Notes: a model not told the origin generated them from the letters alone. A stretch of 64,000 nt of DNA from Parasphingorhabdus cellanae (GCF_017498565.1 NZ_CP071794.1:3524001-3588000); one strand, 5' to 3'. Shown: positions 17,184 through 26,904, counted from the stretch's first letter. Made by a program: numbers and translations.

Positions 17184-19370
17184 CTAAAATTTATAGGTCG
17201 CGGTTCCAATAATCTGCCGCCCGGCGCCGAAATTGCAGCCGGTGGCGCGGGCACAGCGACCGACATAGCGTTGATCGAAGATATTGGAACCATTGACCGC
17301 GAACCGCCAGTCCGGCGTATCGTAGCTAATGATCGCGTCGAAAAGCAGCGATGCATCTCCATTAAACACAACGGGATTAAAGGGCCCCGGCAAACTGCCC
17401 GCGCTTTTGCTGCTGTACCGCACACCCATGCCTAGCCCCAGGCCGCCCAGAGCGCCTTGTTGCACGGTATAATTGCCGAATAAAGCAAGCCGATGTCTCG
17501 GGGTTACTGGCAACGGTTCGCCGACTTCAACCGGAATATTGGCGTTTGCTGTAACTTCACTATCTGTAAAACTGTAAGAGCCGTTCAGTGCAACCTGGTT
17601 GTTGATCCGTGCAGCAAATTCCAGTTCCACGCCGGAAGACTCCACTTCACCAGATTGCGTGCCGGACACCGGTATATTGGACGGGGCAGTGGCAACGACA
17701 TTTGTTTGGCGAATGTGAAAGAGCGCCGCAGTCGCAAAAATATCAACATTGCCGCCCAGAGTCCGGCCATCATATTTAATGCCGCCCTCATATTGCTCAC
17801 CGCGACTGGCCTTGAACGGTTCGTTGGTTACGGAATCGACGCCCAGAACCGGCTCAAACGAACGCGCATAGCTGATATAAGGCGCCAATCCGCTCTTGGT
17901 GACATAGTTCAGGCCAGCGCGCCAAGTGAACGCGTTTTGATCGGTATCAGTATCGTCGGCCCGGTTGGCAATATTTACCCAATCTTGCCTTGCGCCCAAA
18001 GTCAGGAACAGATTACCAAGACCAATCTGGTTTTGCGCATAAATACCAGTCTGCCGCAGCCGTTGGTTATTAAACGGGTCGGGATAGAGTTCGGTTGGTG
18101 TGACGATCGGAGTGAAGACAGGATCAAAAGCGTCAATAGGCTGCGGATCAAAGAAGAACCCAAAGTCCGCCACATTCACGACGCGGCGATAGTCGACGCC
18201 TGCAATTACCTTGTGCGTCAGCGCGCCTGTTTCAAAATTGGCGTCCAGGCGCGTATCAGAAGAGAGAGCTTCCACGTTTTCGGAATATGTAAAGTTGAAC
18301 CGACCGATGGTGCGGAAAAAATCTGGTTGGCCGGGATCGGTGCGATTGGTGAAACCGCCGCCTCCATAGACATTTTGCGGGGTCTCTTCGTCATAATCAT
18401 TGTAGCGAATGGACGAAATCAACGACACATTGGATGAGAAAACATGCTTTAAGGACGCACCGACGGCATATTGTTCCCGCTCAAAGCGATTATCTGGGTC
18501 GCCTAAATTTACGCTGCGCGGTAGCTTGCCATTGGGGTTCGGAAGCAGCGTACCTTCAACAGGCAGAAAGCCATTCATTTCGCCATTAATGATATCTTTT
18601 TGATAATAGCCATTGACCGTAAGTGCTGTTTCAGGCCCGATATCAAATGAAAATGTGGGCGCAAGCAAGACACGCTCGGCATCAACGAAATCTCTTTCTG
18701 AGCCTCGGTTCAGGTAGAGACCAGTGACGCGTGCTGATATACCATCTATTATGGCTCCGGTAAGCGTACCTGCTAGCTCATAATAGTCATCGGTACCGAC
18801 TTTGCCACGTATTTCTCCGCCAAACTCATCGCTCACACGCCGCGAAGTTTGATTATAAATACCTCCAGGCGGTGTGCTTCCGTAGAGGGTTGATACTGGA
18901 CCCTTGAGGATTTCAACAGAATCAAAAGCATAGAGATCAACACCTGTGGATGCGATCGTTGTGGTCGAGGGCGCAACCAGGCCATCAATATATTGTTTGG
19001 GAATGAATCCGCGTACGGTCAGGAAATCATAGCGCAAATCCGGGCCATAGTTTTCGCCGGTAACACCAGCCGAATAGCGCACCGCTTGCTGAACATCGAT
19101 AAAGTTCAAAAGGTCAATCTGATCACGGGATATAACGGAAACCGACTGCGGCGACTGAATAAGCGGGATATCGGTTTTGTTAGCCGAGAAGCTGGCATCA
19201 GAAACATAGGCTCTTGCGGTGACAACTATGGTGTCGCCATCTTTCGTTGTCCGCAGCGTGTTGGAGCCGTCTTTACTTTGGTCATTCTCTTGAGCATGCA
19301 GCGGTGTTGTCAACGGCAAAGCAAACAGCGTGGCCGCCATGACGGTATTACGAACGACTCGTGAACACAT
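17184..19370 (-). CDS. TonB-dependent siderophore receptor
   Basis: This is a 728-residue receptor. It has a signal peptide ending LHAQE, a TonB-box-like DTIVVTA segment near residue 50, the siderophore-receptor plug motif IPQSVSVIS-like (here SPQSVSVISRDQI), and LRYDFLTVRGF, VEILKGPVSTLYG and GGIYNQTSR in the plug. It ends GTATYKF, a normal barrel terminus. It should import a ferric siderophore. It is the first gene of an operon with the PepSY and small membrane genes. AAGGA precedes the ATG, and a Fur-box-like palindrome lies about 23-37 bases upstream. Confidence 0.93.
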   Translation of the reverse strand: MCSRVVRNTVMAATLFALPLTTPLHAQENDQSKDGSNTLRTTKDGDTIVVTARAYVSDASFSANKTDIPLIQSPQSVSVISRDQIDLLNFIDVQQAVRYSAGVTGENYGPDLRYDFLTVRGFIPKQYIDGLVAPSTTTIASTGVDLYAFDSVEILKGPVSTLYGSTPPGGIYNQTSRRVSDEFGGEIRGKVGTDDYYELAGTLTGAIIDGISARVTGLYLNRGSERDFVDAERVLLAPTFSFDIGPETALTVNGYYQKDIINGEMNGFLPVEGTLLPNPNGKLPRSVNLGDPDNRFEREQYAVGASLKHVFSSNVSLISSIRYNDYDEETPQNVYGGGGFTNRTDPGQPDFFRTIGRFNFTYSENVEALSSDTRLDANFETGALTHKVIAGVDYRRVVNVADFGFFFDPQPIDAFDPVFTPIVTPTELYPDPFNNQRLRQTGIYAQNQIGLGNLFLTLGARQDWVNIANRADDTDTDQNAFTWRAGLNYVTKSGLAPYISYARSFEPVLGVDSVTNEPFKASRGEQYEGGIKYDGRTLGGNVDIFATAALFHIRQTNVVATAPSNIPVSGTQSGEVESSGVELEFAARINNQVALNGSYSFTDSEVTANANIPVEVGEPLPVTPRHRLALFGNYTVQQGALGGLGLGMGVRYSSKSAGSLPGPFNPVVFNGDASLLFDAIISYDTPDWRFAVNGSNIFDQRYVGRCARATGCNFGAGRQIIGTATYKF

Positions 19371-19392
19371 GGAATCAATCCTTACTTAGTAT

Positions 19393-19407
19393 TGCAAGTC
19401 ATTAGCA
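19393..19407 (-). promoter_or_regulatory. Putative Fur box before the siderophore receptor
   Basis: TGCAAGTCATTAGCA is an imperfect palindrome of the form TGCnAnTnAnTnGCA, which resembles iron-regulator sites described in alphaproteobacteria. It lies just upstream of a siderophore receptor. The call is from pattern and context only. Confidence 0.45.
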
Positions 19408-20683
19408 GTTAGGGACTGGCGCGCAAGATATAATGCAGAAAGTTGTGCAAAGATATTTTTGGGTAATCTAGTGTTCGCTATTGGCGCATTTTGATCAGCC
19501 TAACAGTCTGGCACTCTAGGCATTTTTGAAGTCATCGACACTGAAACTCTTATCGATCCCGCCGGAGGCAATCGCGTCCTTGATGGTTTGGCTTTCGCAA
19601 ATATCGATGGCAAGATGTCTTGTGAGAAGCCTCTAATGCTATCTAGATTACCTCATATCCGCAACGATATGGTTGTCAGGGTAATGTATTTCATCCATTC
19701 CCCCAACGATTGGATTGAAGCTCTTCTGCGTTTGGCCTGCTGTTGATAATATCCCGCTATATGTCGTCAGGAAGATCAGCAGTCATATAGGATTTCCAGT
19801 TATCCCAAAACGGTAAGCTCCCCATCCTCATCAATATTTAGTGCTGTTTACCGTAAATTAGCGTCGATCGCCTTATGAAGCGCGTCACGAATTTCTTCTC
19901 TGGCATGTTCGCCATCCCATCCAAAATATAATTTAGGTTGGTGACCAAGTTAGTATCAGAAAGATCTCTTAGTCAGTGCCACTTAGCCGATGATATTCTT
20001 GTCCTCGTTTGACCAGTCGTTCGCTGCTCAGCAGGCTTCATTTCGTTTTCTGAGGAAGCATTTTCTGTTGGTGGTTCGTAAAATAATTGTTCAATGAAAC
20101 TGGCCTGATACGCAATAACGGAAATTGATCGAATAGTTCGGAGCCGATGGTCGTACAGCATTGTCCAATCGTGATCGTCGTCGCTAAAAAATAGCACGGC
20201 AAAAGGTGATTTGAAAAAGAACCTAGGGATAGCTTTATCGTTGACGAATATTTGAATATCGCCGTTGCCTAATGACAACAGTGTTTTTGCAAGCTAGGGC
20301 GGCACGAATGGAAGTTTCCAAGTCGCTCTCAGATTTTGTAAAAAAGTGGGTGAATATAGACTGTCACCGACAATTTCAGGCAGGCAACTACAATATCAAT
20401 TGTCTCCGTCGAAGGGAAAAAAGTAATCCCAATATCGATCCAGCTGTGCAAAGCGATATCAAAGTTGTGAGAGCTCCATCAAGGACAGTATAGCGTTTTG
20501 CACCGTGCCGAGGTGAGATGAATCTTAAGGCAAATGCAAAGGTGTTTTCAGCCTTGATTATGTATTTTAAACTTATCACCGGGAACTGAAGTGCGCCACA
20601 TGCCAAGGCTGCAAAAATTTGCACTTCCCTGAAGAGAAATGCGGATTTCAAGAAATAAAAATTTTCTTTAGTCATTGAATAAT
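19408..20683. other. Gene-poor, decayed stretch next to tRNA-Pro
   Basis: No gene can be called with confidence in most of these 1.3 kb. Short protein-like fragments are visible on the minus strand. One of about 35 codons ends at 19516 and contains CESQTIKDAIASGGIDKSF. Another of about 33 codons ends at 19848 and contains EHAREEIRDALHKAIDANL. Both are cut off by upstream stops. I could not assign either to a family. The only longer frame is listed separately (19973-20278). The stretch ends at the 3' side of the tRNA-Pro gene. Confidence 0.5.
19973..20278 (-). CDS. Hypothetical protein, low confidence
   Basis: This is an open frame of 101 residues beginning MSLGNGDIQIFVNDKAIPRFF. The N-terminal half looks like a compact beta-rich domain (KSPFAVLFFSDDDHDWTMLYD), and the C-terminal third is polar and low in complexity. 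There is no clear ribosome-binding site and no recognisable family. It lies in a decayed stretch, so it may be a gene fragment. Confidence 0.3.
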   Translation of the reverse strand: MSLGNGDIQIFVNDKAIPRFFFKSPFAVLFFSDDDHDWTMLYDHRLRTIRSISVIAYQASFIEQLFYEPPTENASSENEMKPAEQRTTGQTRTRISSAKWH

Positions 20684-20760
20684 TGGTCGGGACGAGAGGA
20701 TTCGAACCTCCGACCCCCACACCCCCAGTGTGATGCGCTACCAGGCTGCGCTACGTCCCG
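20684..20760 (-). tRNA. tRNA-Pro (anticodon GGG)
   Basis: Read on the minus strand, the 77 bases fold as a full cloverleaf. CGGGACG pairs with CGTCCCG in the acceptor stem. The anticodon stem is TCACA/TGTGG with loop CTGGGGG, giving anticodon GGG. The T-arm contains GGTTCGAATCC. The 3' end ACCA is encoded in the DNA. It stands alone; yajC follows on the other strand. Confidence 0.95.
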
Positions 20761-21076
20761 ACCTTCGGTGCGGCATCGCCGACCGAGCCAGCGCATATAT
20801 GGCGGTCGGACATCCTTGGCAAGTTCTTTGGGGTGGGCACCTTGGATACATATTTGAGAGGGCAGATCTATAATAGCTTGATCTCCTTCAAAGTGCTTCC
20901 CATTTACTTGAGAGCGTTTAAGGCGTGTCCCGCCCGATTGCGTTCCCTTTGCTAATCGATTGCTTTCAGAAGAGGTGCATGATAGGCGCGCGCAGCATTA
21001 ATGACCGACGCTTTGCGTCAGCAACAGTATCGGTCCATGAGCCTATAAAACCGGCTAGTAAATTGGGGATATTGAG
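20761..21076. other. Intergenic region between tRNA-Pro and yajC
   Basis: No gene is visible. The stretch must hold the divergent promoters for the tRNA (minus strand) and yajC-secDF (plus strand), but I cannot point to -35/-10 elements that stand out. GGGGATATTGAG directly before the yajC ATG contains a weak ribosome-binding site. Confidence 0.5.
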
Positions 21077-21406
21077 ATGACTTCACTTTTGATCACGGCG
21101 CAGGCAGCTTCTGGCGGAGCCGGCGGCTTTCTTATTTCGATCATGCCGCTGGTTTTAATATTTGCTGTCTTCTATTTTTTGCTGATCCGTCCGCAGCAAA
21201 AGAAAATGAAAGAGCATCAGGGCAAGATTTCAGCGGTTCAGAAAAATGATGAAGTTGTTACCGGTGGCGGTTTGGTCGGCAAGGCGATGAAAGTTGACGA
21301 TGAATATGTTGAGGTTGAAATTGCCAAGGGCATTCGCGTGAAGGCGGTTAAGGCTACGTTATCTGATGTCATGCCACGTGGCAGCGGCAAACCGGCCAAC
21401 GATTAA
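21077..21406 (+). CDS. yajC: Preprotein translocase subunit YajC
   Basis: This is a 109-residue protein with one N-terminal membrane segment (LVLIFAVFYFLLI), immediately followed by the hallmark RPQQKKMKEHQ and then VVTGGGLVGK. YajC is an accessory part of the SecYEG-SecDF holotranslocon in the inner membrane. It is the first gene of yajC-secD-secF, the usual bacterial order. Confidence 0.97.
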   Translation: MTSLLITAQAASGGAGGFLISIMPLVLIFAVFYFLLIRPQQKKMKEHQGKISAVQKNDEVVTGGGLVGKAMKVDDEYVEVEIAKGIRVKAVKATLSDVMPRGSGKPAND

Positions 21407-21431
21407 ACCTTAGGGAACGGATAGTTTTACG

Positions 21432-23036
21432 ATGTTAGATTTCCCGCGCTGGAAAGTCATTTCCATATCTTTGTTACTGGCTTTTGGCGTGCTGATGTCG
21501 CTTCCCAGCCTATTTTTTGGCGAAAGCCATAAATATTGGCCAACCTTTTTACCGGATGAGACGATCAATTTGGGCCTCGATCTGTCTGGTGGCAGTCATA
21601 TCCTGTTGGAGGCTGATCCTGCCGATGTGGGTGAAACGCGTTTGCAGACAATGGAAGAGTCAGTACGCGCTGAAATGCGCCGTGCGAACCCGCGCATCAA
21701 TATTGGTGATATCTCGCGTAAAGATGGCGTACTGTCTTTCATGGTGCGCGATTCAACACAAGTAGACTCTGCGCGAGAAGCTTTGTTGCCACTGACTACA
21801 GGTGCAGGGCTAACCGGACAGCGGGATTGGGATATTGAAGTTCGCGATGATACGCGCTTCGTTGTTTCGCCGACGTCTGCTGGCCTCGAAAATGCGGTTG
21901 ATAATGCGATGGACACGGCGACGGATGTGATCCGGCGGCGTATCGACGAAATGGGTACCCGCGAACCAACTATCATCCGGCAAGGCGATACACGCATAGT
22001 GGTGCAGGTACCCGGGCTGGAAGATCCTGAAGCGTTGAAAGAACTGCTTGGCAAAACCGCCAAACTGGAATTCAAGCTCGTCGATTTCGAGGCTGATCCT
22101 AATGCAGTTACGGAAGGGCGTCCGCCGGTAGGCAGCCAGATTTTTCCCTATCCCGACAATCCGTCCGGTTTGCCCAATATTGCAGTAAAACGTCTGGGCG
22201 GTATTTCAGGGGATAAACTCACAGATGCCGGACAGGGCTTTAACCCGGACACGAACGAGCCGGTTGTGAATATTACGTTTGACAGCGAGGGTGGATCAAG
22301 ATTTGCGCGGTTGACCCAGAATAATGTCGGCCGCCCCTTTGCAATCATTTTGGATGGTGTGGTGCTCTCTGCGCCCAATATCAACGAACCCATTCTGGGC
22401 GGTTCCGCTCAGATTTCCGGTAACTTCACCGTGGAGGGCGCCAACCAGCTTTCGATCGCCTTGCGGTCTGGCGCGCTGCCGGTCGAATTGCAGGTTGTCG
22501 AAGAACGCACCGTTGGTCCCGACCTTGGTGCGGATTCCATCCGCAAGGGTATGATCGCCGCGATTATTGGTACAGCGGCGGTGCTGGCGTTCATGGTCGT
22601 AACTTATGGCCGCTTTGGTTTTTATGCGAACTTTGCGTTGACACTAAACCTTTTCCTGATCCTTGGCGTCATGGCAATTTTCAATGCGACGCTGACGTTA
22701 CCGGGTATTGCCGGTTTCATTTTGACAGTCGGTTCGGCGGTGGACGCGAACGTGTTGATTAACGAGCGAATACGCGAGGAACGAAGGCGCGGCAGACGTG
22801 TCGTCCAAGCGGTTGAGGTTGGCTATAAAGAAGCCTCGCGCGCCATTTTTGATGCGAATATTACCAACGTCATCGCAGGCTTGCTATTGTTTATCTTTGG
22901 TTCCGGTCCGGTTCGCGGCTTCGCCGTGGTCCTGATTATCGGGATTGTCACATCGGTCTTTACCGCTGTCGTGGTGACGCGGATGCTGGTCGCGCTTTGG
23001 TTACGCCGCACTCGTCCGCAAGAGCTGGTCATATAG
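21432..23036 (+). CDS. secD: Protein translocase subunit SecD
   Basis: This is a 534-residue protein with six predicted membrane segments: one at the N-terminus and five in the C-terminal third. Typical SecD motifs are LGLDLSGGSHILLE after the first helix, MGTREPTI and VQVPG in the periplasmic domain, and GSAVDANVLINERIREE in the transporter core. SecD uses the proton-motive force with SecF to complete protein export. It lies 25 bases behind yajC. Confidence 0.97.
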   Translation: MLDFPRWKVISISLLLAFGVLMSLPSLFFGESHKYWPTFLPDETINLGLDLSGGSHILLEADPADVGETRLQTMEESVRAEMRRANPRINIGDISRKDGVLSFMVRDSTQVDSAREALLPLTTGAGLTGQRDWDIEVRDDTRFVVSPTSAGLENAVDNAMDTATDVIRRRIDEMGTREPTIIRQGDTRIVVQVPGLEDPEALKELLGKTAKLEFKLVDFEADPNAVTEGRPPVGSQIFPYPDNPSGLPNIAVKRLGGISGDKLTDAGQGFNPDTNEPVVNITFDSEGGSRFARLTQNNVGRPFAIILDGVVLSAPNINEPILGGSAQISGNFTVEGANQLSIALRSGALPVELQVVEERTVGPDLGADSIRKGMIAAIIGTAAVLAFMVVTYGRFGFYANFALTLNLFLILGVMAIFNATLTLPGIAGFILTVGSAVDANVLINERIREERRRGRRVVQAVEVGYKEASRAIFDANITNVIAGLLLFIFGSGPVRGFAVVLIIGIVTSVFTAVVVTRMLVALWLRRTRPQELVI

Positions 23037-23048
23037 GAGGGCATGGTC

Positions 23049-24032
23049 ATGAAACTTCTCAAACTCGTTCCCGATGATACCAATATCGCATTCCTCAAAT
23101 GGCGGAATATCGCAGTAGCCATCAGTATATTGATGATTATTGGTTCGATGGCGCTGGTCGCGCAACGTGGCCTGAACTTCGGCGTTGACTTCGTCGGTGG
23201 TCAGATGATCCGGACAACCTTTACTCAGACTACTGATGCACCGATCACGGAACTTCGGGAAAAGGTCGGCGCACTGGGTTACGGTGATCCTACGATTCAA
23301 CGTTTCGGTGAACCGAATGAGGTTTCGATCCGTATGAAGCTGCCTGACGGTGCGGACCAAGATCCGGAATTGGCCAACACGATGGCGGACCAAATTACCG
23401 GCATGTTGAGAACGGACTATCCCGATGTTCGCATTGACGGTGTAGATTCCGTCTCTGGCAAGGTTTCCGAGGAACTATTATCCAAAGGTGTCTGGTCATT
23501 GGTTGGCGCTATGCTTGCGATCACGCTTTACATCTGGATCCGGTTTGAGTGGCAATTTGGTGCCGGAGCGCTGTTTGCCTTGTTCCATGACGTTGCGCTA
23601 ACCTTCGGATTTTTCGCTCTGACGCAGCTGGAGTTCAACCTCAATATCGTGGCCGCTCTGCTGACGATTATCGGCTATTCGCTGAATGATACGATTGTAG
23701 TTTATGACCGGATCAGGGAAAATCTGAAGAAATATCGCAAGATGGATATTATCGCTTTACTTGACCTGTCGGTGAACGAAACGCTGGCACGTACCGTGAT
23801 GACCAGTTTGACGATGCTCATCGCGCTTATCGCTTTAATGGTCTGGGGACCCGACGTTATTTTCGGTTTTTCCGCCGCGATGTTCCTTGGCGTATTCATT
23901 GGTACCTATTCATCGGTCTATATGGCAGCACCGATATTGATATGGTTGAAAGTCGGCCCCGATAGCTTCGTGCCGCCGGAGACGGCTGGTGACAAAGCCG
24001 AAAAAATCGGCGGACCAGAAGAAGTCGGCTGA
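23049..24032 (+). CDS. secF: Protein translocase subunit SecF
   Basis: The predicted 327-residue protein has six membrane segments, with the N-terminal motif LNFGVDFVGGQMI and the core motif IIGYSLNDTIVVYDRIREN, both typical of SecF. I prefer ATG 23049 because AGGAGG at 23035-23040 is spaced correctly for it; ATG 23043 is only two bases from that site. It is the partner of SecD, twelve bases downstream. Confidence 0.96.
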   Translation: MKLLKLVPDDTNIAFLKWRNIAVAISILMIIGSMALVAQRGLNFGVDFVGGQMIRTTFTQTTDAPITELREKVGALGYGDPTIQRFGEPNEVSIRMKLPDGADQDPELANTMADQITGMLRTDYPDVRIDGVDSVSGKVSEELLSKGVWSLVGAMLAITLYIWIRFEWQFGAGALFALFHDVALTFGFFALTQLEFNLNIVAALLTIIGYSLNDTIVVYDRIRENLKKYRKMDIIALLDLSVNETLARTVMTSLTMLIALIALMVWGPDVIFGFSAAMFLGVFIGTYSSVYMAAPILIWLKVGPDSFVPPETAGDKAEKIGGPEEVG

Positions 24033-24045
24033 TTGTTGAACATTA

Positions 24046-24426
24046 ATGGTTGAACTCAGACGTGACGTTGATTTTGAAGGGCCAATAGTCACTGGCTTTA
24101 CGCCCAATGGCTATAAGATTGGTGACCAGCGTTTTGACAGTGGCTTGTTGCTTTCGCCGGAACAGGCGTTGTCTTGGGACATGCCGGGGCGCAATAATCT
24201 AAATTTGACGGATATCATTGCGGCGCTTGATCTGTCACCAGCGCCCGAATTTCTGTTATTTGGTAGTGGTTCGAAGATGGAGCAACCGACTGCATCCTTT
24301 CGCCGCGCCGCAGAAGCCGCAAAACTGGGTATTGAGGTTATGGATAGCCGCGCCGCTGCACGTGCCTGGGGTGTGTTACGCGCCGAAGAACGCTGGATAA
24401 TCGGCGCGTTTATGCCGCTACGCTAA
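24046..24426 (+). CDS. Mth938-like domain protein
   Basis: This is a 126-residue protein of the Mth938/NDUFAF3-like family. Diagnostic features are the central LLFGSGSK segment and the C-terminal part GIEVMDSRAAARAWGVLRAEER. It follows secF by 13 bases, a gene order common in alphaproteobacteria. The biochemical role is not established; the eukaryotic relative takes part in complex I assembly. Confidence 0.9.
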   Translation: MVELRRDVDFEGPIVTGFTPNGYKIGDQRFDSGLLLSPEQALSWDMPGRNNLNLTDIIAALDLSPAPEFLLFGSGSKMEQPTASFRRAAEAAKLGIEVMDSRAAARAWGVLRAEERWIIGAFMPLR

Positions 24427-25602
24427 TCATTTTCGAGCAACATCGCCGAACAGATTTATCAGCGCGTCGCCATTATTTTTCCAGCTGAAATGACTTACGG
24501 TTGCACGAACGGCATGCTGATCTGGCGGATTAGCCAAGATGGATTTGATGGCTTCAACGACCGCCAAACGCTCTTGTTCTATAATCTTTCCGGCAATATC
24601 GGAGCGGACCAATTCCCGGGCTCCGCCTGCTTCGCTGATTATGATCGGTGTGCCGCAGGAAAGCGACTCGACCCATGCATTGGCGAGTCCTTCGGATTTA
24701 GACGGCAGGATAGAAATGTCTGCTGCTGCGACCAGCTTTGGTACATCATCATGCGGGACATTGCCTAAAAAGCGGACGCGATCAGCAACCTTCAATCTGT
24801 CCGCCAATGCACGGTAGGCCTTTTCTTCCTCGCCTGTCCCTGCGAGTATCAGGGTGGCGTCGGGAAAGGATGTCATGGCATTGATCACAAGCGCCTGATT
24901 CTTGCGCTTGATAAGCGCGCCGACACAAATGAATAATGGCCCGGTGATGTTGAGTTTTCGTTTGGCCGCCGCGCGATCCACTGGCCTGAACTTCTCTTGA
25001 TCAAGGCCGGTGTAATGGAGCGTGATCTTGTTGCCGTCCATGCCAATCTCTTTCATATCCCGCTTCAACGCATCGGATACAGCAAGCAGGCCTGCTGCTT
25101 TGTCAGCGGCCGATAAGATTTGCGGCAGGCATTTCGGATTACTGCCCCAATGATGGATGTCGGCACCGCGGGCTTTTATGGTGAAAGGAATATTCATTGC
25201 TTCGGATAGCAACATCGCGGCGGGACCATCAGGATAGAAAAACTCCGCATCAATCAGATCAAATGGTTTTTGACTATGGAGCTTTTGGAGAAGCGGCAGG
25301 ATGGCTGCTGCAATTCGTTCAGGATTTTTGGCACCACCGAATTTCGGGATTAAGGTAAAACGCGGACGGTGAACATTAAGCCCGCGCCACCGTTCGTGAT
25401 CAGGCAAAGCGGACAGCGCGCTATAAGGGGCCAGCGCTCGGAACGGCGGTGGAGGTATCCCGATTGGATTGATGACTGTCACATCGGCATTCGGCCTGCT
25501 GGCCAGTTCCGCCGTTTGGCGTTCAACAAATATACCAAAATTGGGTGACGCGGCATTGGGAAACAATGTCGATAGCGTCAATATGTTGAGGGGGCGGGTC
25601 AT
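24427..25602 (-). CDS. Glycosyltransferase family 4 protein
   Basis: This is a 391-residue GT-B glycosyltransferase. The N-terminal domain has the usual LTLSTLFPNAASPNFGIFVERQ opening. The C-terminal donor-binding domain contains VGALIKRKNQALVI, VRFLGNVPHDDVPKL and LPSKSEGLANAWVESLSCGTPII, where the glutamates of the E-x7-E motif are visible. It would transfer a sugar from a nucleotide donor in the cytoplasm. It converges with the Mth938 gene and stands alone, so acceptor and pathway are unknown. Confidence 0.9.
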   Translation of the reverse strand: MTRPLNILTLSTLFPNAASPNFGIFVERQTAELASRPNADVTVINPIGIPPPPFRALAPYSALSALPDHERWRGLNVHRPRFTLIPKFGGAKNPERIAAAILPLLQKLHSQKPFDLIDAEFFYPDGPAAMLLSEAMNIPFTIKARGADIHHWGSNPKCLPQILSAADKAAGLLAVSDALKRDMKEIGMDGNKITLHYTGLDQEKFRPVDRAAAKRKLNITGPLFICVGALIKRKNQALVINAMTSFPDATLILAGTGEEEKAYRALADRLKVADRVRFLGNVPHDDVPKLVAAADISILPSKSEGLANAWVESLSCGTPIIISEAGGARELVRSDIAGKIIEQERLAVVEAIKSILANPPDQHAVRATVSHFSWKNNGDALINLFGDVARK

Positions 25603-25627
25603 GCAGAGCTGGGTTGACGTAAAGCCG

Positions 25628-26191
25628 TTACAGTGCCCTTACCAGACGCACCGCAACTCCAATCCATTCCGGATCTTTGACCACCTGTTGCCGTGCACCG
25701 CTCCCCAATGGTAAAATCTGTATCATGTCACCTTCTCGTCCGATCAGGCGGCCGAAAAGGAATCGTCCCGCCGGACGCGGCACTAATATGTCGCGGTTCA
25801 GCGCGGTGCTATATTGATCTGGCGTCCGGCGTGATAGCCACACGTCATCTCCTGCGCGATAATCGCCAATGCTGCTTTTCACACGTAGGGCGACCATGGC
25901 TGTTTCTATGGTCGGCTGAGAGATGCTCTCAGTCTTCTTGAGCGCGTGGGCACCTTTGTGATCAAGCATCGCGGCCACCGGTAATTCATCCTGATCAGGC
26001 AGAGCAAGCAATTCCGCGCTATCAACGGCAAGCGCATCAGCGATTCGGTTCAACCAATCCAATGATAGTGTCCGCATCCCGGTTTCCAGCCGTCCAATAG
26101 TTTGAGCTGTCGTTGGCGGATCACAGCGTTTCGCGACATCATCCAGTGTAAGTCCCTTTGCCTTGCGGACATCTCTTATGCGGCTAATCAT
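25628..26191 (-). CDS. XRE-family transcriptional regulator
   Basis: This is a 187-residue protein with an N-terminal Cro/C1-type helix-turn-helix (IRDVRKAKGLTLDDVAKRC through TIGRLETGMRTLS) and a C-terminal beta-rich domain resembling peptidase-S24/LexA-like sensor domains but without an obvious catalytic Ser-Lys pair. I chose ATG 26191, which has GGAG at the right distance; further in-frame starts at 26197 and 26203 are too close to it. It is divergent from the DUF6456 gene. The target is unknown. Confidence 0.85.
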   Translation of the reverse strand: MISRIRDVRKAKGLTLDDVAKRCDPPTTAQTIGRLETGMRTLSLDWLNRIADALAVDSAELLALPDQDELPVAAMLDHKGAHALKKTESISQPTIETAMVALRVKSSIGDYRAGDDVWLSRRTPDQYSTALNRDILVPRPAGRFLFGRLIGREGDMIQILPLGSGARQQVVKDPEWIGVAVRLVRAL

Positions 26192-26279
26192 TATCATCTC
26201 CAACCTATATGGTTTCTTCTTTCCTACATGTTAGCCATAATGGCAAGGGGAATTCGGATCATTTGAAACGGAGCTTGCT

Positions 26280-26798
26280 ATGTCCTCAACCAGAACAGAT
26301 AAATTTTCAGACCCGCGTATATTAGCGGAACACCCCCTTGCCCGAGATGGAAAATATTGCGCAAAGGGTCGAAGTAAAAAGCATCCCGCACGCAGCGTGA
26401 CAGTCAATGTTTCAGAATCTCCGTTAAGTTGGCTTCGTGCGCGGGGGCATCTGACGGATCGGCAGTTTGACAGCGGAGAGAAATTGCACGCGGATTGGGA
26501 ACGGGCCAGTTTAGCGCCCAATGTCACCATGAGCTGGAACAGCACGCCGCCGACCGATGGACGCCGCGCGGCGCCCGATATGCTGAATGCTACCGAAGCG
26601 CAGATTGCGGCGAAGCAGCGTTTCGACAACGCGATCGCCTATCTGGGCAGGGACCTTTGCGACATTGCTTGGCGAATCATCTGCGCAGGCGAGGGCGTTC
26701 CGACAGCAGAAAAGCATCTCGGCTGGCCTGCACGATCTGGGAAACTGGTTTTGAAAATCGCTTTGGATCGGTTGGGTGATTTTTACCGCTTGCCCTGA
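26280..26798 (+). CDS. DUF6456 domain-containing protein
   Basis: This 172-residue protein resembles DUF6456 proteins of alphaproteobacteria. The conserved part begins at SPLSWLRARGHLTDRQFDSGE and includes ARLDWERA-like (here LHADWERASL) and CGEGVPTAEKHLGWPARSGKLVLKIALDRL-type sequence (here CAGEGVPTAEK and so on). The C-terminal segment looks helix-turn-helix-like, so a DNA-related role is possible. Function is not known. Confidence 0.85.
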   Translation: MSSTRTDKFSDPRILAEHPLARDGKYCAKGRSKKHPARSVTVNVSESPLSWLRARGHLTDRQFDSGEKLHADWERASLAPNVTMSWNSTPPTDGRRAAPDMLNATEAQIAAKQRFDNAIAYLGRDLCDIAWRIICAGEGVPTAEKHLGWPARSGKLVLKIALDRLGDFYRLP

Positions 26799-26904
26799 GA
26801 AGTCCAACTTTTCCAATAATGATCATGAACGCCCAAATCCGGTTGATTGCATGCGGCTATGAGTTAAGGTGATTTTCAAATTGATCGATAGGAAATACCG
26901 TCCC

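Noticed and set aside
17493..18437. Long open frame of 314 codons on the plus strand inside the siderophore receptor gene
   Set aside because: It is antisense to a complete TonB receptor with all its motifs, has no recognisable domain, and its composition is that of a mirrored coding region.
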